DNA from: CAZBJJ01 sp964492245
GTDB lineage: Bacteria > Spirochaetota > Spirochaetia > Treponematales > Breznakiellaceae
NCBI GenBank assembly: GCA_964492245.1
Contig: CAZBJJ010000014.1
Location: 1-41,385 of the forward strand
Reading direction: 5' to 3'
Length of the DNA: 41,385 nt
This document shows, piece by piece, positions 1-6,539 of the stretch. The notes under the pieces were generated by a model. The model made no database searches, was not told where the DNA came from, and was given only the letters and a program-made list of their open reading frames with translations. Position 1 is the first letter of the stretch; every line of letters starts with the position of its first letter. A program made the position numbers and the translations under genes.

Positions 1-3
1 TTT

Positions 4-91
4 GGAGCGGTGCGAGAGCGGCCGAATCGGGCTCCCTGCTAAGGAGTTGTGCCCCGCAAGGGTACCGGGGGTTCGAATCCCCCCTGCTCCG
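4..91 (+). tRNA. tRNA-Ser (anticodon GCT)
   Basis: The acceptor arms 4-10 and 84-90 pair over seven positions with one G-U. The anticodon loop ctgctaa gives GCT, which reads AGC/AGU. The long variable arm (around gtgccccgcaagggtac) is the class II form expected of tRNA-Ser. The T loop gttcgaatc is intact, the discriminator base is G, and CCA is not encoded. It is the first of four tRNAs upstream of the SRP RNA gene. Confidence 0.95.
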
Positions 92-98
92 AGAACAC

Positions 99-172
99 GA
101 GGTTGTAGCTCAGCTGGATAGAGCATCAGATTGCGGATCTGAAGGTCGGAGGTTCGAATCCTCTCAGCCTCA
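99..172 (+). tRNA. tRNA-Arg (anticodon GCG)
   Basis: The acceptor gaggttg (99-105) pairs with cagcctc (165-171), with A172 as discriminator. The anticodon stem tcaga/tctga (126-130/138-142) closes the loop ttgcgga, so the anticodon is GCG at 133-135. The D arm tagctcagctggatagagc and the T arm ggttcgaatc are canonical. CGN-box Arg decoding in most bacteria uses an ACG anticodon edited to ICG, so a G at position 34 is uncommon. Confidence 0.92.
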
Positions 173-180
173 ATTATTTT

Positions 181-267
181 GGAGAGATGCGAGAGCGGTT
201 GAATCGGGCGGTCTCGAAAACCGTTGATCTCGTAAGAGATCCGAGGGTTCGAATCCCTCTCTCTCCG
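181..267 (+). tRNA. tRNA-Ser (anticodon CGA)
   Basis: The acceptor ggagaga (181-187) pairs perfectly with tctctcc (260-266), with G267 as discriminator. The anticodon loop ctcgaaa gives CGA, which reads UCG. The long variable arm ttgatctcgtaagagatccga confirms a class II tRNA. CCA is not encoded. Confidence 0.94.
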
Positions 268-369
268 GGAGTAAGATCTTGTAGCAAAAAGGGGATTCGA
301 ACCGGAGTCTCCGCCGAGCGCATAGCGAGGAAGAGGCGACAGGTAGAAAGTCATCAGTTTTCTTATTTT

Positions 370-456
<87 letters not shown>

Positions 457-460
457 TATT

Positions 461-568
461 CCCCGTATTCAGGCCCCATGCGAAGCGATGTTGCCCAAGC
501 CCATCAGGTCCGGAAGGAAGCAGTGGTAAGTAATTATCGTTTGCGCCGTGGTCTTCCTGAGTACGGGG
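461..568 (+). ncRNA. ffs: small signal recognition particle RNA (4.5S type)
   Basis: The SRP domain IV signature caggtccggaaggaagcag (505-523) is an almost exact match to the bacterial consensus that binds Ffh. The ends 461-473 (ccccgtattcagg) and 556-568 (cctgagtacgggg) form a 13-bp helix with one G-U. T6 (569-574) follows directly, so the terminal helix probably doubles as the intrinsic terminator. The length, about 108 nt, fits the short hairpin form without an Alu domain. It lies between tRNA-Ser and dnaX, as in many other bacteria. Confidence 0.95.
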
Positions 569-576
569 TTTTTTGT

Positions 577-582
577 TATACT
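577..582 (+). promoter_or_regulatory. possible -10 box for a leaderless dnaX transcript
   Basis: TATACT ends seven bases before the dnaX ATG at 590, immediately after the T run of the SRP RNA terminator. Transcription would begin at or one base before the start codon. There is no Shine-Dalgarno sequence. A good -35 hexamer is not apparent 16-18 bases upstream (ttcctg region), so this is a -10-only call. Confidence 0.4.
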
Positions 583-589
583 TATTTTT

Positions 590-2215
590 ATGGCATACGA
601 AGTTACCGCAACCCGGCGGCGACCCAAGACATTTGATGAACTCGTCGGTCAGGATTTTGTAGTTGCAACCCTAAAAAGCTCGATCGAGTCCGGCAAAATA
701 GCCCAGGCCTACCTTTTTTCTGGCCCTCGAGGCTGTGGCAAGACAAGCGCCGCCCGCATTTTAGCCCGTTCGCTCAATTGCACCGCCCCAACGTCGGCTG
801 GCCCCTGCGGTAGCTGCTCCAATTGCGTGGAAATAGCACGGGGCGCCAATTTAGATGTTATAGAAATCGACGGTGCTTCCAATACAAGTGTAAACGATGT
901 GCGCCAAATTAAAGATGAGGTATTATTTCCGCCCAATTCCAGTAAATATAAAATATATATTATTGATGAAGTCCATATGCTCTCTAACTCGGCATTTAAC
1001 GCCCTGCTTAAAACTATCGAAGAGCCACCCCCGTGGATTATTTTTATCTTTGCCACAACCGAATTGCATAAGGTTCCCGCTACCATAAAAAGTCGCTGCC
1101 AACAGTTTGCCTTTAGGCTTATTTCTATTGATATTATCAAGGATATTTTGGCAGATACCTGCAGGGAGATGGGCATCGAGGCCGATAGCGAATCCCTGTT
1201 TTGGATTGCTCGGGAAGCGACCGGAAGCCTGCGCGACGCCTATACCCTCTTCGACCAAGTACTCGCTTTTTCTGGTGGCAAAATTGATGCCGCCCTAATT
1301 CGCGAAAAACTGGGCATTATAGGCCAAGAGGCAGTGGACCAGCTTGTTAGCGCCTGCACCCGCGGAGACCGCGAAGCTGCTTTTAAGCAATTGGACGAAG
1401 TGCTTCAACAGGGCCTGTCGATTGAACAGCTTGTAGGCGATCTGAGCACATATTATAGAAGCCTCTTGCTTATTAAATCTGGTATTACCCGAGATTCCCT
1501 TATAGGATATTCGGTAGACCGCTTTAATCCCGAAAACCTAGAAAGCCTTAGCGTAGCGCAGATACATCATGCCCTGGACCTTCTTTTAAATCTTTATCGC
1601 AATATTCGTTTTTCGGTATCGCCCCGCTACGAAATAGAGGCCACCATTGCCGCCCTTTCTTGGCTTTCCTCCTGGATTTCGATGGAAGAACTATCCGCTG
1701 CCGTAGAAGGCGTCCAAGGCCTGCTGCGCGGCCAGGGAGAGCCAATAATAGCTGCCCCTCCCGCCGATATCTCCATTGGCGAGGCATTTAATAAGATGAT
1801 TGCCGAAAAAAAAAAGCCCCAAACTCTAACTGAGCTTCCACCAGAAAAAAATCCAGAGCCTGTACAGAGGGCAGAAGTAACAAGGCCCGAGCTGTCGGCC
1901 AGCGAGCTAAAAGAGGAACTTGAAAAAATATTTAAACGGAACAGGGGCTTTTTGGCATCGGCCTTGGCAAAAAGTGACTCCTGGCAGCTAGATGGCAAAA
2001 ATTTAAGTATTCGCGTGGGCGATAAATTGACCGCAGAGCTCCTAGAAAAAGAAAGCGCAATTATTATAAATGAATCGCAACAACTGCTTGGACGCCCTCT
2101 GGGTTTTGCCATCAATATAGAAAAAAGGGAAGAAAAAAAAGAAGAAGCACAAGGTGAGCACGCTGCAGCAGTGGAAAATGTTATCAGACTTTTTAGAGGC
2201 ACAATAGTAAACTAA
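590..2215 (+). CDS. dnaX: DNA polymerase III subunit gamma/tau
   Basis: This is the clamp-loader ATPase of the replisome (541 aa as the long form). The Walker A motif GPRGCGKT lies at residues 45-52, a four-cysteine zinc module at C64, C73, C76 and C79, and Walker B DEVH follows. The collar domain ends near residue 370 and the remainder is a charged tail and C-terminal domain. I chose ATG 590 because the protein then begins MAYEVTATRRRPKTFDELVG, aligning with the family N-terminus; the upstream ATG at 548 lies inside the SRP RNA. An A10 tract at 1806-1815 permits a -1 shift to a stop at 1831-1833, giving a 414-residue short form similar in architecture to E. coli gamma. ybaB and recR follow, the usual neighbours. 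Confidence 0.96.
   Translation: MAYEVTATRRRPKTFDELVGQDFVVATLKSSIESGKIAQAYLFSGPRGCGKTSAARILARSLNCTAPTSAGPCGSCSNCVEIARGANLDVIEIDGASNTSVNDVRQIKDEVLFPPNSSKYKIYIIDEVHMLSNSAFNALLKTIEEPPPWIIFIFATTELHKVPATIKSRCQQFAFRLISIDIIKDILADTCREMGIEADSESLFWIAREATGSLRDAYTLFDQVLAFSGGKIDAALIREKLGIIGQEAVDQLVSACTRGDREAAFKQLDEVLQQGLSIEQLVGDLSTYYRSLLLIKSGITRDSLIGYSVDRFNPENLESLSVAQIHHALDLLLNLYRNIRFSVSPRYEIEATIAALSWLSSWISMEELSAAVEGVQGLLRGQGEPIIAAPPADISIGEAFNKMIAEKKKPQTLTELPPEKNPEPVQRAEVTRPELSASELKEELEKIFKRNRGFLASALAKSDSWQLDGKNLSIRVGDKLTAELLEKESAIIINESQQLLGRPLGFAINIEKREEKKEEAQGEHAAAVENVIRLFRGTIVN
1806..1815 (+). other. A10 slippage tract in dnaX (probable tau/gamma switch)
   Basis: Ten consecutive A residues span codons 406-409 (GAA AAA AAA AAG). 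Slippage by -1, or transcriptional addition of one A, would put the ribosome into the frame GCC CCA AAC TCT AAC TGA, with the stop at 1831-1833. Known precedents are ribosomal frameshifting on A6G in E. coli dnaX and transcriptional slippage on A9 in Thermus dnaX. I see no strong stem-loop just downstream, which favours transcriptional slippage. Confidence 0.6.
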
Positions 2216-2235
2216 AATCCTTAGAGGGGAAGACG

Positions 2236-2541
2236 ATGAATATCAATCCATTTGACCTACTTAAAAACGCCGGGAAAATTCAAGAAGAGATGGGCAAGAT
2301 GCAGGCAAAACTGCAGAACCTGCGTGTGCGTGGCAGCGCCGGCGGCGGCATGGTCGAGATAGAATTAAATGGCAAGCTGGAATGCATGGCGGTGCGCATA
2401 GACCCGCAGGTGGTGGATAGCAGTGATATACCCATGCTGCAAGATCTAATAAAGGCAGCGCTTAACAATGCCCAGGAAAAGGCAAGGGATAGCATACAAA
2501 ACGAACTGGGCCCCATGGCCGAAGGTATGGGGCTTGCATGA
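2236..2541 (+). CDS. YbaB/EbfC family nucleoid-associated protein
   Basis: This 101-aa protein has the YbaB layout: an N-terminal helix rich in M, Q and K (MGKMQAKLQNLRV), then a beta sheet (GGGMVEIELNGK) and a C-terminal helical region with NNAQEKARD. Family members are DNA-binding dimers that coat the nucleoid. The site gaggggaag precedes ATG 2236 by a few bases. It lies between dnaX and recR, the conserved position, and its stop overlaps the recR start by four bases (ATGA), which implies translational coupling. Confidence 0.93.
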   Translation: MNINPFDLLKNAGKIQEEMGKMQAKLQNLRVRGSAGGGMVEIELNGKLECMAVRIDPQVVDSSDIPMLQDLIKAALNNAQEKARDSIQNELGPMAEGMGLA

Positions 2542-3125
2542 ACTGCATCGATGAATTGGTCGCTCTTTTTTCGCGCTTTCCAGGTATTGGGAAAAAAAGT
2601 GCCCTTAGAATGGTCTGGCACCTTGTCGAAAGCGATGTCGCCTTTGCCCATGCCCTGGCCCAGGGTATTGAACAGCTTAAGGAAACGCTTATTGCTTGTA
2701 GCATCTGCGGTTCCTGGGCCGAGGAAAGCCCCTGTCCCATTTGCCAGGACCCTGGCCGGGATCAAGGCCTTATTTGCGTGGTCGAACGCCCACAGGATGT
2801 GCGCGTTATCGATGATTCGCACGAATACCGGGGCCTGTACCATGTTCTGGGTTCCCTTATTGCACCGCTCGAAGGAAAGGGGCCCGATCAGCTGCGCCTA
2901 AAGGAATTGCAGCAGAGGGTTCGCGGTGGCGGCGTGAGCGAAATTATTTTGGCATTAAACCCTACGGTAGAGGGCGACACCACGGCCCTGTATATTCAGC
3001 GCGTTTTTAAGGACAGCGGCTTGGCGATTACCCGCCTGGCCTCTGGGCTGCCTGTTGGGGGCGACCTAGAATATGCAGACCGCCTCACTCTTTCTCGAAG
3101 CTTTAGGGGAAGAACCCCACTGTAA
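2538..3125 (+). CDS. recR: recombination mediator protein RecR
   Basis: RecR works with RecO/RecF in loading RecA at gaps. The 195-aa protein, close to the family norm, has the helix-hairpin-helix start (FSRFPGIGKKSALRM, residues 11-25) and a four-Cys zinc finger C54/C57/C66/C69. A Toprim domain follows, containing EYRGLYHVLGS and the LNPTVEGDTTALYI segment. The C-terminal RLASGLPVGGDLEYAD is the typical RecR end. It overlaps ybaB by four bases. The last base is followed three bases later by a 27-bp repeat also found behind leuS. Confidence 0.97.
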   Translation: MNCIDELVALFSRFPGIGKKSALRMVWHLVESDVAFAHALAQGIEQLKETLIACSICGSWAEESPCPICQDPGRDQGLICVVERPQDVRVIDDSHEYRGLYHVLGSLIAPLEGKGPDQLRLKELQQRVRGGGVSEIILALNPTVEGDTTALYIQRVFKDSGLAITRLASGLPVGGDLEYADRLTLSRSFRGRTPL

Positions 3126-3127
3126 TG

Positions 3128-3154
3128 TGCCAGGTGCAAGGTTCGGTAAACTAG
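3128..3154 (+). repeat. 27-bp intergenic repeat, copy 1
   Basis: This block starts with TGCCAGGTGCAAG and matches 24 of 27 bases of the block at 8114-8140 read on the minus strand. Both copies sit just downstream of a stop codon and in the same orientation as the gene before them (recR here, leuS there). Confidence 0.7.
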
Positions 3155-3161
3155 GTAAATC

Positions 3162-3190
3162 TTGAGGTAAAACTTAGAAAAGAGTATAGT
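3162..3190 (+). promoter_or_regulatory. sigma-70-type promoter of trkH, start site at the ATG
   Basis: TTGAGG (3162-3167), a 17-base spacer and TATAGT (3185-3190) form a good housekeeping promoter. Six bases separate the -10 box from ATG 3197, so the predicted +1 is the A of the start codon. No Shine-Dalgarno sequence is present. Three GGTAAA words (3145, 3154, 3166) precede or overlap the -35 region. Confidence 0.7.
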
Positions 3191-3196
3191 TTTCTG

Positions 3197-4651
3197 ATGG
3201 AATATAAGGCTCTTGCTCGAGCGCTTTCGGTTTTATTGGCAATTGTTGCCCTTTTTATGCTCCTGTGTATGCTGGCAGGTCTTTTTTTGGGCGAAGGTAC
3301 ATTTGCCCTTTTGGCCTTTGCGCCGGCGGTGGCCCTGGGCCTCTTGTTTTTGCTCTTTGTCCTTTTTACTCGAAACCACACTACTTCCCTATCGGCCCGG
3401 GCTGGCTATCTTTTTGTCAGTTTGGCCTGGATACTCTCGGCCAGCCTTGGGGCCCTGCCCTACATTTTTAGCGGAAGTATGCCCAGTTTGGCCGATTCTT
3501 TTTTCGAGGCGATGAGTGGTTTTACCACGACCGGGGCCACCGTTGTGGGGAATATTGAAGCCCTGCCCAGAAGCCTGCTTCTCTGGCGTGCCACAACCCA
3601 CTGGCTGGGGGGCATGGGCATTGTGGTGCTTACGGTGGCCATTTTCCCGCTGCTGGGTATCAATGGGCGGGCCCTCATGGAGGCCGAATCGCCGGGGCCT
3701 CAGGTGGAAAAATTTACACCGCGGCTTTCGCAGACTGCCTCTATTCTCTGGTTTATCTATCTTGCTTTTACAGCGGTCTTAGTCGTGCTCTTGTTGTTTG
3801 GGGGAATGGATATAATTGATGCCCTGAGCAATGCCTTTTCGACAATGGCCACCGGTGGCTTTTCCAACAAAAACGCATCAATTGCCGGATATAATTCGGC
3901 ATATATAGAAATAGTTATTACCATTTTTATGGTGATGGCGGGCATTAGCTTTTCCCAGTATTGGCGCATTTTGCGTGGCGATTTTCGCACTGCCTTTTTG
4001 GATAGCGAAACGAGGGTGTATCTTATTATTTTTGTTGTTGCCAGCCTGGGTATCACCATCAATATATATCAAAACAATATCTTTCCTAGTCTGGCTCAAA
4101 GTCTGCGCTATGCCTGTTTCCAGGTGGCCTCGATTTTTACCACTACGGGTTCGGCGACAACGGATTATCTTGTTTGGCCCGCTTTTTCGCAGGCTGTTTT
4201 ATTCATTCTTATGCTTATCGGCGGCTGCGCGGGGTCGACGGCAGGGGGCATTAAGGTGAGCCGGGTACTGACGCTTTTTAAAATGGCCTTGGCCGAAATG
4301 AAGTTTCTTTTGAATCCGCGGGGCATTTACGGCATTTTTGTAAATGGTCGCTATATGCGCAAAACCATTGTCTACGACATTGCGGCAATGGTCTATTTGT
4401 ATATTGGTTTTATGCTGTTGTCTATGTTAGTGCTCAGTGCGGGCGGTTTCGATATTTTAACCAGCCTTAGCGCCACCATGGCCTGTCTGGGGAATATTGG
4501 TCCGGGTTTTAGCCTAGTGGGGCCAAGTTTTAACTATGGTTTTTTCCCCTCGTGGGTCAAGTTCTGGCTGTTTTTTGTTATGATGGCCGGGCGCCTAGAG
4601 ATGTACACTGTCCTTATTCTCTTTACCCGCAGCTTCTGGCGCCGTGCTTAG
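3197..4651 (+). CDS. trkH: TrkH/KtrB-type potassium uptake channel subunit
   Basis: This is a 484-aa integral membrane protein with about ten hydrophobic helices. The four pore-loop filters are visible as SGFTTTGATVV, FSTMATGGFS, FTTTGSATTD and ACLGNIGPGFS, the fourfold repeat of the Trk/Ktr superfamily. The length and the WLGGMGIVVL segment fit TrkH better than the shorter KtrB. These channels usually need a cytoplasmic nucleotide-binding partner (TrkA or KtrA), and none is encoded nearby. The start at 3197 fits the promoter geometry and begins just before the first transmembrane helix. Translation probably starts on a leaderless mRNA. Confidence 0.93.
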   Translation: MEYKALARALSVLLAIVALFMLLCMLAGLFLGEGTFALLAFAPAVALGLLFLLFVLFTRNHTTSLSARAGYLFVSLAWILSASLGALPYIFSGSMPSLADSFFEAMSGFTTTGATVVGNIEALPRSLLLWRATTHWLGGMGIVVLTVAIFPLLGINGRALMEAESPGPQVEKFTPRLSQTASILWFIYLAFTAVLVVLLLFGGMDIIDALSNAFSTMATGGFSNKNASIAGYNSAYIEIVITIFMVMAGISFSQYWRILRGDFRTAFLDSETRVYLIIFVVASLGITINIYQNNIFPSLAQSLRYACFQVASIFTTTGSATTDYLVWPAFSQAVLFILMLIGGCAGSTAGGIKVSRVLTLFKMALAEMKFLLNPRGIYGIFVNGRYMRKTIVYDIAAMVYLYIGFMLLSMLVLSAGGFDILTSLSATMACLGNIGPGFSLVGPSFNYGFFPSWVKFWLFFVMMAGRLEMYTVLILFTRSFWRRA

Positions 4652-4669
4652 GGAAGCGGAAGACTGTCC

Positions 4670-4691
4670 GCATACAGATCCGAGGGTATGC
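4670..4691. terminator. weak hairpin between convergent trkH and the beta-barrel gene
   Basis: GCATAC (4670-4675) and GTATGC (4686-4691) form a perfect 6-bp stem with a 10-base loop. It stands in the 42-bp gap between two convergent genes. There is no T run worth the name on either side, so a role in termination is only suggested by position. Confidence 0.3.
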
Positions 4692-4693
4692 TA

Positions 4694-5272
4694 TTAAAAC
4701 TTGAGCGTTACGCCGGCAGCTACATAGCTAAGGGCACTGTAACCAATTTCTACGCTGGCACCTAATTTTGGTGTAAAGAAATAGCGGGCACCAATATTTG
4801 CACCATAATAAAATTGGCTATAATCCGTATTAGGAAGACGATAATCTTCGTACCCAGCTTTAGGATTGTCTTTCATGGTAAAGCTGTAATAGCCCAAAGA
4901 AATGGAAGCATAGGGGTCTAGGTTTTTAATACCCAGGCTGACATGCCAGGAGGCGCGGGCAGCCACAGCAATTCCCGTATAATTGATGGTAGAGTAGAGT
5001 GTATCGCTCGATGATGTAGTAAAACCGACGAGGCCACCAAAGGAGGTGGGAAAGCCAAATACCGGCAAGACGTATTCAACGCTGGCCTGCAGAGGGGGAA
5101 TAACGGTTGACCCCATTATTGGTGTACCAAAACCCACCCCTACGTTAGCTAAAATATTGCCTTTTTGGACAGTGTCGGGATAGGATTTGTAATCAAAATC
5201 CATTGCGCTAAGGCTTCCGGCGGCAATTGCTGTTACAAGCAAACCAATGAAAATGCTTCTTGTGTGCTTCAT
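4694..5272 (-). CDS. small outer-membrane beta-barrel protein, secreted
   Basis: The 192-aa protein begins with a signal peptide (MKHTRSIFIGLLVTAIAAGS, cleavage probably after SLSA). It continues with alternating hydrophobic strands rich in Gly, Tyr and aromatic residues and ends in Phe (AAGVTLKF), the usual outer-membrane assembly signal. That pattern fits an eight-strand barrel of the OmpA/OprG size class. I do not recognise a specific family; a spirochaete porin-like or adhesin role is possible but not shown. An aaggag site precedes the ATG by about six bases. A weak hairpin, probably a terminator, separates it from the gene upstream. Confidence 0.7.
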   Translation of the reverse strand: MKHTRSIFIGLLVTAIAAGSLSAMDFDYKSYPDTVQKGNILANVGVGFGTPIMGSTVIPPLQASVEYVLPVFGFPTSFGGLVGFTTSSSDTLYSTINYTGIAVAARASWHVSLGIKNLDPYASISLGYYSFTMKDNPKAGYEDYRLPNTDYSQFYYGANIGARYFFTPKLGASVEIGYSALSYVAAGVTLKF

Positions 5273-5301
5273 ATAAACTCCTTGCAGTCTTTCCTGCTGT
5301 C

Positions 5302-5336
5302 AAAAAAATATTTAAAAGCCCTATAGCGAGCTTTTT
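5302..5336 (-). terminator. probable intrinsic terminator of the 101-aa gene
   Basis: Read on the minus strand, AAAAGC and GCTTTT (330-335 and 314-319 of the 5000s) form a short stem around a 10-base loop, followed by AAATATTTTTTT. The hairpin includes the stop codon at 5321-5323. The stem is short, so the call is moderate. Confidence 0.4.
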
Positions 5337-5626
5337 GGCCATAGTAATTGGTGCGCTTCTGTGTTAATTGCTAGATGCTCATTAATGAAGTCTTTTAAAG
5401 ACCGAAGAAGGGCCTCTTTAATTTCTACTTTTATAACGACGTCAGATTTTCTCGTGGCTGGTTGGGTAGCACGCAAGGCACTTTCGTATGCGGTGAGTAA
5501 GGATTGCAAAGAATCTATTGCCTTTGTGGGAACTGCCCAATCAATTTTGTGTATTAAGCAGAGATCTATTAGGCTGCGAGTAAATTCATATAAATCGCTA
5601 TCTATGTGTGGTAGTGCGTAATCCAT
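5321..5626 (-). CDS. hypothetical protein, 101 aa, helical
   Basis: This is a soluble, mainly helical acidic protein without signal peptide or membrane segment. The pattern (a start MDYALPHIDSDLYEF, then a helix, then AYESALRAT, a variable loop and LLRSLKDFINEHLAINTEAH) reminds me of the N-terminal helical half of a widespread bacterial family of about 200 aa with no known function. If so, this copy lacks the second half. That resemblance is from memory and unverified. A TATATT box ends six bases before the ATG, so the mRNA may be leaderless. It is divergent from the LytTR regulator, with the 9-12-9 repeats between them, so it may be a target of that system. Confidence 0.55.
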   Translation of the reverse strand: MDYALPHIDSDLYEFTRSLIDLCLIHKIDWAVPTKAIDSLQSLLTAYESALRATQPATRKSDVVIKVEIKEALLRSLKDFINEHLAINTEAHQLLWPKSSL

Positions 5627-5680
5627 AGGTGGAATATATAAAATGATTGAAAAATGTACCCAGATTTAATATTCGTTCTA

Positions 5681-5710
5681 CCTAAATAGCAAAAAAACAT
5701 TCCTAAATGG
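5681..5710. promoter_or_regulatory. probable LytTR-type binding site (two 9-bp direct repeats, 12-bp gap)
   Basis: CCTAAATAG (5681-5689) and CCTAAATGG (5702-5710) are separated by exactly 12 bases, a 21-bp period. AgrA/ComE-type LytTR regulators bind pairs of 9-bp direct repeats with this 12-bp gap. On the complementary strand the repeats read CTATTTAGG and CCATTTAGG, loosely like the ComE consensus. A TATTAT box (5723-5728) lies just downstream for the regulator gene, and the divergent small gene has its -10 at 5633-5638. Confidence 0.5.
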
Positions 5711-5758
5711 TAAAAATAAATCTATTATACCTTGGGCCTTTGTGTTAAATTTAGATTG

Positions 5759-6536
5759 ATGAAGATACTGTTAGCTGATGATACAAAAAACGAACTCAAT
5801 CTCATATCTGGACTTATTAAAGAATGGTCTACAAAACATAGAAATGGGCAGGAACTTTCGGTGGCCCTCATTGAACAGCAGTCGGGTACAGCAGCTCTCG
5901 AAGCCTACGATACCTTGGCCCCCAGAGGAGCTGCCAAGTATTGCAATATTAGATATTGTCATGCCGGATATGTTGGGCACCGACTTAGCCATAGCTCTGC
6001 GAAAAAAAGGCTTTACGGGGCAGATTGTTTTTTTGACAAGCTCCAACGAATTTGCCAGTGAGTCCTATGAGGCAAAGGCCTTTGCCTACCTATTAAAACC
6101 TGTCAATAAAAAAAAATTGTTTGCCCTATTGGACGAACTTTTTTATGCAATATCAAAACAAAAAGAGAACACCGAAGATAGCGCCGGTATTATTATTAAA
6201 TCGAAGGGCGCACAATTAAGATTATTATTTAAGGAATTAAAGTGGGTCGAAGTAAAATCGCATTCATTGTATTTTTATATTGAAAATAAAAAAGGACCAG
6301 AAGTATTAAAAATTCCTAGGAGCTTAGCGGGAATTAAAGAGAGGCTCGGCGTAGATGCGCGATTCGGACAATCTCATGCATCATTTATTGTAAATATGGA
6401 CTATGTAGCAACGGTGACTGCGAATGAAGCGTTAATGACATCGGGCGAACATCTGCCCATTAGTCGGCGACAGGCAGAATTTAGAGCGCATTATATAAAA
6501 TATAGCTTAGACAAGATGACGGTCTTACACAGATAA
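5759..6536 (+). CDS. LytTR-family response regulator, interrupted by a +1 frameshift
   Basis: The first frame, from ATG 5759, encodes the receiver start MKILLADDTKNELNL through LEAYDTLA. The second, beginning at the C5 run 5919-5923, continues EELPSIAILDIVMPDMLGTD, with the phospho-acceptor at reconstructed D65 and the conserved K in YLLKPVN. A LytTR DNA-binding domain follows, ending near 6530. Joining them needs removal of one C, giving about 259 aa. The frame of the first half otherwise runs on to a stop at 6059-6061. This could be an assembly error near the scaffold gap, a real inactivating mutation, or a slippage-controlled gene. The kinase gene starts four bases after its stop. Together they resemble AgrA/AgrC. 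Confidence 0.75.
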
Positions 6537-6539
6537 TTA

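Noticed and set aside
268..369. A T-arm-like word (gattcgaacc, minus strand ggttcgaatc) between tRNA-Ser(CGA) and tRNA-Ser(GGA) that might mark a fifth tRNA.
   Set aside because: Only two base pairs form next to the loop, and no acceptor, D or anticodon arm can be found. At most it is a relic.
5643..5669. An eight-codon ORF (MIEKCTQI) before the LytTR operon as a possible signal peptide.
   Set aside because: It is too short, with no leader or processing features, and it is not close to any processing gene.
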